NCBI RefSeq assembly: GCF_029626025.1
Contig: NZ_JARUBF010000001.1
Span: 5,178,001-5,242,000, forward strand
Source of the DNA: Solwaraspora sp. WMMD406
GTDB lineage: Bacteria > Actinomycetota > Actinomycetes > Mycobacteriales > Micromonosporaceae
Direction: 5' to 3'
DNA length: 64,000 nucleotides
Made by a program: the position numbers and the translations under genes
The notes under the pieces: model-generated
Databases searched by the model: none
What the model saw: the letters and a program-made list of their open reading frames with translations, nothing else
Told to the model about the DNA's origin: nothing
Shown: positions 25,849 through 34,361 of the stretch, one piece after another
How positions within the stretch are numbered: position 1 is the stretch's first letter
Layout of the letters: every line of letters begins with the position of its first letter

Positions 25849-26634
25849 ATGGCGGCGGATCCGATCGAACGCGCTGTCGAACGCTCCATTGTCACCATGT
25901 ACGAGAACATGACCTCATCGGTGACAATAGATGTCATGGCGCGGGCGGCGATGTTCAGTAAGTTCCACTTCGCCCGGGTCTTCCACCGGACCACCGGTGT
26001 GTCACCCGGCAGGTTCCTCTCCGCCATACGACTACAGCAGGCCAAGCATCTGCTCGTGACCACCTCCCTGAACGTGACCGAAGTCAGCATGCGGGTCGGA
26101 TACAACAGCGTCGGCACCTTCAGTTCGCGGTTCACCAGCAACGTCGGCCTGTGTCCCAGCAGCTTCCGCCGGCAGGGCGGCTTCACCCCGCAGATCGCCC
26201 CGGCGACCCCGATCGAGACCCGCCACCCCGTCGGCGGACAGGTGACCGGCAGCGTCTGCACTCCCACTGGTCGGCCAGGGCTGATCTACCTCGGACTGTT
26301 TCCCGATCGACTGCCGGCCGGCCGGCCGATCCGTTGCACGATCCTGGACCGGCCCGGACATTTCAGCCTCGACGACGTGCCCGACGGCCAGTGGCACCTG
26401 CTGGCCCATTTCGTCGGAACGACCCGGCTCGTGGACGCCGCCAGCCGCCCGTTCGGCGACGACGACGGGTTGGCGGTCGCCGCACACGGCCCGATCACCG
26501 TACGGGCGGGTGCGGTGTGCGTGGTCGATCTGCCGCTGCGGCCGATCACGCTGTTGGACCCGCCAGTCCTGATGGCACTGCTCGACCAGCGCAAGTTCGC
26601 GCTGGAGCTGGTGGCCGGACGACACGCCGCCTGA
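25849..26634 (+). CDS. AraC-family regulator with C-terminal beta-sandwich-like domain
   Basis: This is a 261-residue protein. The N-terminal ~105 residues are a two-helix-turn-helix AraC DNA-binding domain (FSKFHFARVFHRTTGVSPGR and VGYNSVGTFSSRF). After it, GGQVTGSVCTPTG begins a ~130-residue region rich in beta strands resembling a carboxypeptidase-regulatory-like or transthyretin-like fold. DNA binding at the N-terminus with a sensor after it is the reverse of classical AraC. GGGGGGAGA precedes the ATG. It is divergent from the epoxide hydrolase operon and likely regulates it; the ligand is unknown. Confidence 0.85.
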   Translation: MAADPIERAVERSIVTMYENMTSSVTIDVMARAAMFSKFHFARVFHRTTGVSPGRFLSAIRLQQAKHLLVTTSLNVTEVSMRVGYNSVGTFSSRFTSNVGLCPSSFRRQGGFTPQIAPATPIETRHPVGGQVTGSVCTPTGRPGLIYLGLFPDRLPAGRPIRCTILDRPGHFSLDDVPDGQWHLLAHFVGTTRLVDAASRPFGDDDGLAVAAHGPITVRAGAVCVVDLPLRPITLLDPPVLMALLDQRKFALELVAGRHAA

Positions 26635-26669
26635 GCCGTCGCGGATCCGATGACCGCCGAGCACGCCGT

Positions 26670-27662
26670 TCACTGGGGCGCGTCCAGCCGATCGAGGCAG
26701 CGCGTGCGGACCCGGTCGCGCCAGATCTCGTACGCGGGCAGCCGGCCGGCGGCGGACTCGTCCACGGCGACGTCGTCGGCCAGTCGCGCGGCGGCGGCGA
26801 CCGACATCGCGGCCAGGGCCGAGACCGCGGCCTCGGTGTACGCCGGTACGACCCCCGAGAACGACCGCGCCTTGGCCGCGAAGACCGAGCCCTGGGCGAG
26901 GTCACCCCGATGCCGCCCGGCCCGGTCGACCAGGATGGCCAGGCCTGACGGTTCGCATCCCCCGGCGAAGGTGGCCGCGAGGCCGACGCCGCTCCACAGG
27001 TCGGCCTGCCGATCACCGGCGAAGCGGTCCACCGCGTCGGCGGCCTGACCAGGATTTCCACCGTGGATGAACCAGAGGGCGCGCCCGATGCCTTGATCGA
27101 TCGCGCGCGGGAAGTAGTCCTCGGCGCCGGCCCACGGGTAGCTGGGTATCCGTTCCTGGCGGTCCACCCAGCGCGCGGTCTCGAAGTACGCACGATCGAA
27201 CCCGTAGCCGTCGACCGCGAGCCAACTCATCGTCGGGTAGTACGGTGTGCCGGTCAGGTCCGGCAGCACCTTCTTCCACAGCACGCGCGGCAGCCGGGCC
27301 ATGGCGAAGCCGATGCCGATGTAGGTGAGGAACGTGTGCGGCACACCTGGTCCCCGCAGCAGATCCCGGGACCAGTGCCGGTATCCACCGGGCATCGCGT
27401 CGCGGACGGTGAAGGCCATCGTCGCGCCTTCGTACGCGAAGCCGCGCAGCTCGGGCTCGACGAGCTCGAGCCGCCGTTCGACCTCCCAGAGGTCACGCCC
27501 CTCGATGCCCCACTCGAAACCGCAGATGACGGCCTGAGGAATGGCTTCCAAACGACGGGTCGCGTCACTCGATGCAACAGGGAAACCACGTGCAGCGAAG
27601 GAAACCTCGGACAGGGACGGCGTCAACATCATCCGGCGCATCGCACCGAGTGCGCTCGACAT
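26670..27662 (-). CDS. DUF1702 family protein (enediyne-associated)
   Basis: This is a 330-residue protein whose blocks GFEWGIEGRDLWEVERRL, TYIGIGFAMARLPR, DGYGFDRAYF, QGIGRALWFIHGG and ADLWSGVGLAATFAGG match my memory of the DUF1702 family. Members are often encoded next to the enediyne PKS, though some occur elsewhere, and their activity is undefined. The ATG at 27662 has AAGGAG 6 nt upstream and gives the usual family length. It is convergent with the AraC gene (35 bp apart) and follows the SCP2 gene by 120 bp, so it may share that transcript. No enediyne PKS is present beside it. Confidence 0.8.
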   Translation of the reverse strand: MSSALGAMRRMMLTPSLSEVSFAARGFPVASSDATRRLEAIPQAVICGFEWGIEGRDLWEVERRLELVEPELRGFAYEGATMAFTVRDAMPGGYRHWSRDLLRGPGVPHTFLTYIGIGFAMARLPRVLWKKVLPDLTGTPYYPTMSWLAVDGYGFDRAYFETARWVDRQERIPSYPWAGAEDYFPRAIDQGIGRALWFIHGGNPGQAADAVDRFAGDRQADLWSGVGLAATFAGGCEPSGLAILVDRAGRHRGDLAQGSVFAAKARSFSGVVPAYTEAAVSALAAMSVAAAARLADDVAVDESAAGRLPAYEIWRDRVRTRCLDRLDAPQ

Positions 27663-27782
27663 CGCGTGCTCCTTGCTGTCGGTGTCCACTGTGATTCGGC
27701 AACGGGGTCGCCCCGGAGAGGTGACTGGCGACGGCGCCCGATCGCGCCGGACGATCAGGGTTTCGGCACCTCCGCCGGACGA

Positions 27783-28232
27783 TCAGGGTTTCGGCACGTC
27801 GAACAGGCTCGGGAACTTGGCGGTCAAGGCCATGTCGCCCTTCGTCTTGAGTTTTCCCTTCATCACCAGCATCACCGCGCGGGCGTTCCCGGTCACCAGG
27901 TGCAGGAAGTCGACGGCGCCGAGCGACAGGGTGAGCTTCGGTTCCCTGTCTGGCTGGTCGGACAGCTGACATACACCATCGGCGATGACCAGTTCATAGA
28001 CGTCCGTCCCCCCGTCCGGACGATCACCGATGTTCCAGTGGATGACGGCGTTCATCGCGCCGGCCCGGTCCGGTCGAAAGACACCGGGCATCCGGCGTAC
28101 CAGTTCGTCCAGAACGTGACCGCGTCGATCGCCGTGCATCACGGCTCTGAGTTCGTCGACCGGGGTCCTTTTGACCAGGCGCGAGAACTCGCGGGGTTCC
28201 ATGATGACCGGGTCGATCTGGTTGCCGGACAT
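27783..28232 (-). CDS. SCP2 sterol-carrier-like domain protein
   Basis: This is a 149-residue protein. The C-terminal half contains the SCP2 lipid-binding fold signature: VIHWNIGDRPDGG, LTLSLGAVDFLHLVTG and VMKGKLKTKGDMALTAKFPSLF. Such domains bind hydrophobic ligands and often accompany lipid or polyketide metabolism. The ATG start at 28232 has GAGGAG upstream; an internal ATG ten codons in is possible. It is divergent from the MerR regulator and upstream of the DUF1702 gene, so it may carry a hydrophobic intermediate, which is speculation. Confidence 0.82.
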   Translation of the reverse strand: MSGNQIDPVIMEPREFSRLVKRTPVDELRAVMHGDRRGHVLDELVRRMPGVFRPDRAGAMNAVIHWNIGDRPDGGTDVYELVIADGVCQLSDQPDREPKLTLSLGAVDFLHLVTGNARAVMLVMKGKLKTKGDMALTAKFPSLFDVPKP

Positions 28233-28625
28233 ACGGCTCCTCACGCAGCAGCGGACTGGTTCGATGGTCCCAGTCCCGGTCTGCCGGCTGCCACTTCCAC
28301 AGTGCCCCACACGGTCGGGTGCCCGCGCCGTACCGTGGGTTCGTCGACGGTGCCGGGTGAGCGGCCAGACAGGAAACGGCCTAGACTCACGTGATGATCA
28401 TCTTGCCCCGTCGACGGCGTCGACGGCGTCGACGGCTGGTCGTCGACGGCGGACCAGAGGCTGATCACGTGTGGTCCACGCTCCGCCCGGGCGGGTACGG
28501 TGTGGTCCGGGGCGACGAGCGGCGCTCTGCCGTGGATGACCCATCAACAGCTGCAACGGCCTCGGACGGCACCGGTCCGTCCTCGCCCTCCAACCAGGCC
28601 GGCGCAGGGACGGCAAGGGGATTCG
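28233..28625. other. divergent spacer between SCP2 and MerR genes
   Basis: This 393-bp spacer holds no convincing gene. Three tandem copies of GTCGACGGC (28410-28436) and further GTCGACG motifs just after form a short palindrome-rich cluster, which could be a MerR-type or other regulator site. Confidence 0.45.
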
Positions 28626-29279
28626 ATGCGCATTTCAGACCTCAGTCGGCATACCGGCGTGCCCGTCGCCACGATAAAGTTCTATCTACGGGAACGCTTG
28701 TTACCACCCGGCACTCCGACCGGCCGCAACCAGGCCACATACAGCGACATGCATCTTCGACAGCTCCTCCTCATTCGGGCATTTACTAATATTGCCGATC
28801 TGGATCTGTCCACGGTCCGTGAGTTGCTGGACGCCATCGACAATCCCGCGCTCTCCCTGCCGGATCTCTACGACGTGACGGACCGCGCGTTGTTCGCCGA
28901 CTGCTCGGCCAGTCGGGATCCCGACGGCGTGCAGCAGGCCCGGGGAGACGTCGACCAGCTGGTCGGCCTGATGGGATGGACCGTCGGCGACGACGCCCCC
29001 GGCCGGGATCGGTTGGCGGTGGTGCTAGCGGCGCTGCGCCGGCTCGGCTGCGACAACAAGATCACCTTCTTCGTTCCCTTCGCCAACGCCGCCGAGGGCC
29101 TGGCCGAGCAGGAGCTGGATCTGCTGCCCAGCGAGTGCGCCGACGACGACCGGGCCGCCGCGGTGATCCGCAGCGTGCTGTTCGGAGTGGTCTTGGCGAC
29201 GATCCGCCGGCTGGCCCAGGAGCACGTGGTGGCGCAACGGTTCGGTGCGGCACAGTCCGCCGCCGCCCAGCCCAGCTGA
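28626..29279 (+). CDS. MerR-family transcriptional regulator
   Basis: This is a 217-residue regulator. The N-terminal winged helix is MRISDLSRHTGVPVATIKFY followed by the MerR wing and a dimerisation helix (LSTVRELLDAI). The C-terminal ~130 residues form an effector region without Cys clusters, so a small-molecule ligand is likelier than a metal. AAGGGG lies 5 nt before the ATG. It is divergent from the SCP2-DUF1702 pair and convergent with the MFS gene. A hexanucleotide repeat begins 13 nt after its stop. Confidence 0.88.
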   Translation: MRISDLSRHTGVPVATIKFYLRERLLPPGTPTGRNQATYSDMHLRQLLLIRAFTNIADLDLSTVRELLDAIDNPALSLPDLYDVTDRALFADCSASRDPDGVQQARGDVDQLVGLMGWTVGDDAPGRDRLAVVLAALRRLGCDNKITFFVPFANAAEGLAEQELDLLPSECADDDRAAAVIRSVLFGVVLATIRRLAQEHVVAQRFGAAQSAAAQPS

Positions 29280-29292
29280 CCGCGACAGGATG

Positions 29293-29334
29293 CTGGCACT
29301 GGCACTGGCACTGGCACTGGCACTGGCACTGGCA
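29293..29334. repeat. 7 x CTGGCA hexanucleotide microsatellite
   Basis: Seven perfect copies of CTGGCA lie in the convergent spacer after the MerR gene. Perfect short repeats of this length are uncommon in actinobacterial chromosomes and are prone to slippage. Confidence 0.95.
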
Positions 29335-29487
29335 CCGAAAGCTCCGCGACGAGCCGCCAACCGTACGCCGATCCATCGCCTCGGCGCCCGTATCTGATCA
29401 GGCTCTCGGCCGAAGAAGCCCGAAGGCCGTCCCGCTGCTCCCACCGCCGAGACCCTCCCCCATCACCGCACACCTGCCCCAGCCACG

Positions 29488-30753
29488 TCACACCTGCGCG
29501 GCCTGCTTCGCCGGCCGCTGCGGATCATCCACCGTCGGCAACTCGCGCATCGTGCGCAGCGGAGACAAGAAGGTCGGCAGGAACACCAGGGTCTGACAAA
29601 TCGCCGCCACCACCAGGGTGGTCCGGGCACCGAGATACTGTCCGAGCACCCCGCCAGCGAGCGCACCCAGCGGCATCGTCCCCCAGACGAGAAATCGCAT
29701 GCTGGCGTTGACCCGTCCGAGCAGCCGGTCCGGGGTCAACCGTTGCCGGAAGCTCAGCTGCGTGATGTTGTAGATGACCGAGCCGAACCAGGCGATCGCG
29801 GCACCGGTCGCGGCGAGCCAGAGCAGCCAGCCGCGCTGCGCCAACGGGATCAGCAACTCGAACGGCGAACTGGCGGCCATCGCGATCCAGATCGTCCGCC
29901 CGTGGCCCAGCCGATCGGCGACGCGCTGGGCGGCGAGCGCCCCGACCAGAGCTCCGGCGCTGCAGAGGGAGAAGAACACCCCGATCGTACCCGCCGACAA
30001 CCCGAGGTCCCGGGCGAGTAGCACGATCAGCATCGCGTTCGTCATGGCGGCGAGGAAGTTCGCCGCACCGCTGCACGCCGCGATCGGCCGGAGCAGCCGG
30101 CTGCGAAGGACGAACCGCAGACCCTCCATGATCTCGCGCCGCAGGTTCGCGTCCGGGGCCGGAGCCGGTTGCTGCTCGACCTGCCGGATCCTGGTGACGA
30201 CGAACGCCGACGCGAGGTAACCCACGACGTTCACGACGACGGCGAAGGGAGCGGTGATCCACTGCACCAGCAGACCGGCGACGGTCGGACCGGCGATCTG
30301 GTTGACGCCTCGGGCTCCCTCCAACTTGGCGTTGCCCTCGAGAAGGTGATCGGCGCCCACCAGGTACGGCAGGTAGGTCTGGTGCGCCACGTCGAAAAAG
30401 ACCGTCAACCCACCGGCCAGCAGGGCCACCACGTAGAGCTGGGGCATCGTGAGCAGCCCGGTCCACCACGCCAGCGGCACGCTGGCCAGGATCACCGCTC
30501 GGCCGAGGTCGGCGGCCACCAGGACGCGACGGCGGCGCAGCCGGTCGACCCAGGCCCCGGCGGGCAGACCGATGAGCAGAAACGCCGCGGTCTCGAACGC
30601 GGCCAGCAGACCGACCTCGAACCTGCTGGCCTCCAGTGACAGCACCGCGACCAACGGAAGCGCCAGACTGCTCACCTGCACGCCCAACTGACTGATGACG
30701 TCGGCCATCCACAGCTGCCGATAGTCGAACTGCCGCAACAGACCGAGGCGCAT
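29488..30753 (-). CDS. MFS exporter (MFS_3/EntS-like)
   Basis: This is a 421-residue major facilitator with about twelve hydrophobic segments; LRQFDYRQLWMADVISQLG is the typical first helix, WVDRLRRRRVLVAADL the cytoplasmic loop motif, and FRQRLTPDRLLGRVNA the central loop seen in EntS-like exporters. It likely expels a small molecule in exchange for protons. Being divergent from the ycaO operon it could export that product. The ATG at 30753 fits the family; an in-frame GTG at 30804 would add 17 residues. Confidence 0.87.
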   Translation of the reverse strand: MRLGLLRQFDYRQLWMADVISQLGVQVSSLALPLVAVLSLEASRFEVGLLAAFETAAFLLIGLPAGAWVDRLRRRRVLVAADLGRAVILASVPLAWWTGLLTMPQLYVVALLAGGLTVFFDVAHQTYLPYLVGADHLLEGNAKLEGARGVNQIAGPTVAGLLVQWITAPFAVVVNVVGYLASAFVVTRIRQVEQQPAPAPDANLRREIMEGLRFVLRSRLLRPIAACSGAANFLAAMTNAMLIVLLARDLGLSAGTIGVFFSLCSAGALVGALAAQRVADRLGHGRTIWIAMAASSPFELLIPLAQRGWLLWLAATGAAIAWFGSVIYNITQLSFRQRLTPDRLLGRVNASMRFLVWGTMPLGALAGGVLGQYLGARTTLVVAAICQTLVFLPTFLSPLRTMRELPTVDDPQRPAKQAAQV

Positions 30754-30858
30754 CTTCACGAAAGCAGCCTCGCCACTGATCAGCCAGACGTCAAGTATGT
30801 CCACTCAGCACCATTCAGCGCGTCGCGCTCGGGCAGCCCGCAGAGAGCAACCTCGAAG

Positions 30859-32202
30859 ATGCGAGCCGGCTGCCGCGCCATTCAGGATTGGCCGCAGGTC
30901 GATGACAGGTTGTTGACGGATCGTTGCGGCACATTGTGTCCGCTCGATTTCATGGAGGCGGTTGCCCTGGACGCAATGGTGGAGTTCGACGCCAACAAGT
31001 CCTATCGCGACGGCACCGATCGGGCAATCTCCCCAGCGGAAACCCTGCGCCGAATCACACCTCATCTGCCGGCAATGGGAATTACCCGAGTCGCCAACGT
31101 GACTGGCTTGGACCACATCGGCGTACCGGTCTACATGGCCGTACGACCCAACTCCCGCGGCCTCGCTGTCGCGCAGGGAAAAGGACTCACCACCGAGGCC
31201 GCCAAGGTTTCGGCAATCATGGAGTCGATCGAGTCCCACCACGCCGAGCGAATCAGCGCGCCGCTGGTCCTCGCGTCGTGGGACGAACTCAGTCAGGACC
31301 GACGTCTGATCGACGCCGATCTGCTGCCGACCGTGAACGGTACGCCGCTGCGACCCGACCGGCGGATCCTGTGGATCGAGGGTAGCGACCTGATGAGCGA
31401 CGAGCCCGTCTGGTTGCCCTTCGACGTGGTGCACAACGACTACAGCGGTGCCTCGTTGGCCGTCCAGTCGCCGTTCCCGATCACCTCGAACGGTCTCGCC
31501 TCGGGCAACCATCTGCTGGAGGCGACCAGCCACGCGATCTGCGAGGTGATCGAACGCGACGCCGAGGCTCTGTGGCTGATCACACCGCCCGACGTCCAGG
31601 ACCGCATGCGGATCGACCTGAACACCGTGGACGACCCCGCCTGCCAGCACGTACTCGCCCTGCTGCAACGGGCCGGCCTCGCCGTCTCCGTACGGGACAT
31701 GACCACCGACATCGGCCTGCCGTGCTTCATCGCCGACATCGCCGAGAACCCGCGAATCGCGGTGAGTCCGGTCGCCGTGTCGCAAGGACAGGGCTGTCAT
31801 CCGCGTCGCGAGATCGCGTTGCTGCGAGCCCTGACCGAGGCGGTCCAGAGCCGGCTGACGGTCATCGCCGGCTCCCGCGACGACTTCTTCCGCAGCGAGT
31901 ACCTGCGGGCGACCGATCCGCGCAACCGGGAAGCCGCGTGGACGGCCTGCGCCAAGGGCGACACCCCACGGCGCTTCACCGACGTGGCGACCCGCAACAA
32001 CACCAGCTTCGAAGCAGACCTCGCGCACGAGTTGGCCGCCCTTCGGGCGGCGGGGATCCAGCAGGTCGTCCGGGTACGGCTCGGCGGCGAGCAGCTCGGG
32101 ATCTCGGTCGTCCGGGTGTTCATCCCCGGGGTGGAACACGCGGTGACCCCGGACTCCTACCACCCCGGCCCGCGCGCGCGACGACTGCAGGAGGTCGCAT
32201 GA
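30859..32202 (+). CDS. YcaO-domain ATP-dependent cyclodehydratase/thioamide synthase
   Basis: This is a 447-residue YcaO protein. ATP and Mg residues are recognisable in MESIESHHAER, ICEVIERDAEAL and ALTEAVQSRL. YcaO enzymes phosphorylate a peptide backbone amide so that a nucleophile can attack; those paired with TfuA install thioamides using sulfide. It lacks the C-terminal PxPxP of azoline-forming YcaOs, in line with TfuA partnership. The start is uncertain: ATG 30859 is given, while ATGs at 30952 and 30976 also fit because homologous sequence begins near SYRDGTDRAISPAETL. Its stop overlaps the tfuA start (ATGA). Confidence 0.9.
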   Translation: MRAGCRAIQDWPQVDDRLLTDRCGTLCPLDFMEAVALDAMVEFDANKSYRDGTDRAISPAETLRRITPHLPAMGITRVANVTGLDHIGVPVYMAVRPNSRGLAVAQGKGLTTEAAKVSAIMESIESHHAERISAPLVLASWDELSQDRRLIDADLLPTVNGTPLRPDRRILWIEGSDLMSDEPVWLPFDVVHNDYSGASLAVQSPFPITSNGLASGNHLLEATSHAICEVIERDAEALWLITPPDVQDRMRIDLNTVDDPACQHVLALLQRAGLAVSVRDMTTDIGLPCFIADIAENPRIAVSPVAVSQGQGCHPRREIALLRALTEAVQSRLTVIAGSRDDFFRSEYLRATDPRNREAAWTACAKGDTPRRFTDVATRNNTSFEADLAHELAALRAAGIQQVVRVRLGGEQLGISVVRVFIPGVEHAVTPDSYHPGPRARRLQEVA

Positions 32203-33566
32203 CCGTGCACGTGTTCCTCGGCCCCACGCTCAGCGTCGACCGGGCCCGGGAACTGCTCCCCACCGCCACCTTCCTGCCCCCGGTGAGTCAAGGCGACGTA
32301 CTGCGCTCGACCGCGCGCCGACCGTCCGCCATCGGCATCGTCGACGGCCGGTTCCACGACGTGCCGGCGGTCTGGCACAAGGAGATCATGTGGGCGATCA
32401 GCCGGGGCATCCCGGTGTACGGCAGTGCCAGCATGGGCGCGCTGCGCGCCGCCGAGCTGGCGCCGTTCGGGATGCGCGGCGTCGGTGAGGTCTTCGACGC
32501 CTACCACAGTGGTGCGTTGAACGACGACGACGAGGTCGCGGTGGCCCACGGCGACGCCGAGGACGGCTATCAACCGCTCAACGAGGCGATGGTCAACATC
32601 CGGGCCACCCTTGCCCTGGCGGTGACCCAGCGAGTGCTGACCGAGGCGACCGCCGCCGAGCTGGAGCGGATCGCCAAGGCGACCTACTACCTGGAACGCG
32701 GCTATCCGCAGATGCTGCTCGACGGGGCACAGGCCGGGCTGCCGACCGACGAACTCGACGCGCTGCGGGCCTGGCTACCGGGCAACCGGGTCAATCAGAA
32801 GGCCCGCGACGCCGAGGAGATGCTGCGGCTGATGGCGCGGGAAGCAGACGTCAAACCGGCACCGGCGACCTTCACCTTCGAGCACACCGCTTTCTTCGAA
32901 CAGGCTCGGCAGACCGCCGGCGAACTCAGCGAGGCGGCTTCCGGCGACGGTGAGACACCGGCCGGGCCCGCCGCCGTCAACGCGTTGGAGATCCTCGACG
33001 AGCTGCGCCTGGATCCGGTGCGCTACCGGGCGGTCTGGGAGCGCGCCGGGCTCCGCGCGGTGGTGGACGGCTCCCATCCGGGCGCGCCGGACAACCTGCC
33101 GCAGGCGGCGGCACGGTTCCGGCGGGAACGCGGGCTGACCGGCACCGCCGAGACCCGGGAATGGCTGACCGCCAACGATCTCGACGTCGAGCACTTCGGC
33201 ACGATCGTCGGGATCGAGCAACGGGTACGGGACGCAATGGATCAGCTCGGCGAGATCATGCCGCTGGCCGTCGTCGACCTGCTCCGCGTCGACGGCGAGT
33301 ACGCCGCGATGATGCGACGGATCATCGAGAAGCGCGAGATCCTCGCCGCGCACGGCCTCGATCGGCCGGCCGACGTCACCGACGACGACACCACCCGGCG
33401 GGAACTCCGCTGGTATTTCGACGCGATCGGTCAACCGCAGCCGGAGGCGCTGGACAGCCACTGGCGCCCGCTCGGTTTCGCCGATCAGCGAGGTTTCCTG
33501 CGAGCCGTACGGCGGGAGTTCAACTACCGCCGGCTCGCCTGTTCAAACGGAGGGAGGGAATCATGA
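32199..33566 (+). CDS. TfuA-like protein, YcaO partner
   Basis: This is a 455-residue protein. The N-terminal ~200 residues are the TfuA core (VHVFLGPTLSVDRARELLP, then IGIVDGRFHDVPAVWHKEI and YGSASMGALRAAEL), which assists YcaO in thioamidation, probably by sulfur delivery. The C-terminal ~240 residues are mostly helical and of no family I recognise. It is translationally coupled on both sides: ATGA with ycaO before it and ATGA with the small peptide gene after it. Sulfur would have to come from a general cellular source, since no rhodanese or sulfurtransferase gene adjoins. Confidence 0.9.
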   Translation: MTVHVFLGPTLSVDRARELLPTATFLPPVSQGDVLRSTARRPSAIGIVDGRFHDVPAVWHKEIMWAISRGIPVYGSASMGALRAAELAPFGMRGVGEVFDAYHSGALNDDDEVAVAHGDAEDGYQPLNEAMVNIRATLALAVTQRVLTEATAAELERIAKATYYLERGYPQMLLDGAQAGLPTDELDALRAWLPGNRVNQKARDAEEMLRLMAREADVKPAPATFTFEHTAFFEQARQTAGELSEAASGDGETPAGPAAVNALEILDELRLDPVRYRAVWERAGLRAVVDGSHPGAPDNLPQAAARFRRERGLTGTAETREWLTANDLDVEHFGTIVGIEQRVRDAMDQLGEIMPLAVVDLLRVDGEYAAMMRRIIEKREILAAHGLDRPADVTDDDTTRRELRWYFDAIGQPQPEALDSHWRPLGFADQRGFLRAVRREFNYRRLACSNGGRES

Positions 33567-33736
33567 AGGACATCACCGTACCGGCGTGGGCGGAGGAGCC
33601 GGTCGCGCTCGTCGCGGCCAAGGGCAACTACGCGGTCATGGCGGGCAAGGGCCAGGCCACCCGCATGCGGGTGGCGCCGGGCGCTGCCGAGCTGGCCGCT
33701 GCCGACGCTGAGGCGCTTCTCGCGCCGCTGAGCTGA
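33563..33736 (+). CDS. 57-residue peptide coupled to ycaO-tfuA (candidate RiPP precursor)
   Basis: This is a 57-residue, Ala-rich (17 Ala), Cys-free peptide. It starts MKDITVPAWAEEP, has a central Gly-rich segment KGNYAVMAGKGQATRM, and ends in an Ala/Leu/Glu helix-like tail. The GGAGGGAGGG ribosome site is the strongest in the operon, and the ATG overlaps the tfuA stop (ATGA); a perfect terminator follows 9 nt after its stop. High predicted translation and coupling fit a RiPP substrate, with the Gly-rich middle a candidate thioamide region. No leader/core boundary or Cys/Ser/Thr-rich core is visible, so it might instead be a small accessory protein. Confidence 0.72.
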   Translation: MKDITVPAWAEEPVALVAAKGNYAVMAGKGQATRMRVAPGAAELAAADAEALLAPLS

Positions 33737-33745
33737 CGCAACGTC

Positions 33746-33777
33746 TGAAGCCCGGGCGGGACGCCGCCCGGGCTTCA
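33746..33777 (+). terminator. strong hairpin terminator of ycaO operon
   Basis: A perfect 14-bp stem (33746-33759 with 33764-33777) with a GACG loop begins 9 nt after the small peptide stop. It marks the end of the three-gene operon. Confidence 0.85.
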
Positions 33778-34361
33778 GCTTGCTCTCGCGTCCCCGGTAC
33801 CGAGCACCGCGTCTGAGCTGCTTATCCTCGTCAAGCAGACGATCCTGGCGTCGGTGCTCGGTGCCGGGCGGGGCATCGCGACTGCCGATGATCACGGGAT
33901 CGGCGGCCAGTAACCCGATCGGGTAACTCCGCCGAAAAGCTCGCCCGGCGCGGACGGCCGGTCGCCGTCGTCGTCGTCGGGGTGCCGGAACGATCGACAA
34001 CGACATCCCGTACATCGATCAGAGTTCCAGGCCCATCCCACCGGTGACGACGGTACCGCTGAGCCGGCCACCGACGAACGAGCCGCCCGTCGGGTAGAGG
34101 ACGCGACGACGGCCGTACGGGGGTGACACCCACATCGCGGATGGCACCGAGTTGGACGGTGACTCATAGCACGAGCCGTCCCCGCGTCGGCGACCCGTCG
34201 GCACCGGGCATCCGCTACCTCCGGCGTGCGTCGGGCCGCTGGCGGTGGCGGTGGCGGGTGCCAGCGGCTCCAGGACCGCGGCGCCCCGAGGTTGACGCAG
34301 GGGCACATGACGAAGGCCCGGTCGGGGTCACCGAATCCGGACCTTTGCCTAGTGATGTTCA
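33778..34361. other. 584-bp spacer between ycaO operon and tRNA genes
   Basis: I see no credible protein gene here. A hairpin with one G-U pair at 34313-34345 (9-bp stem) lies downstream of tRNA-Val in its direction of transcription and may end the tRNA transcript. The side next to the tRNA 3' end would be the expected position for integrated elements, but no integrase or obvious att duplication is in view. Confidence 0.45.
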
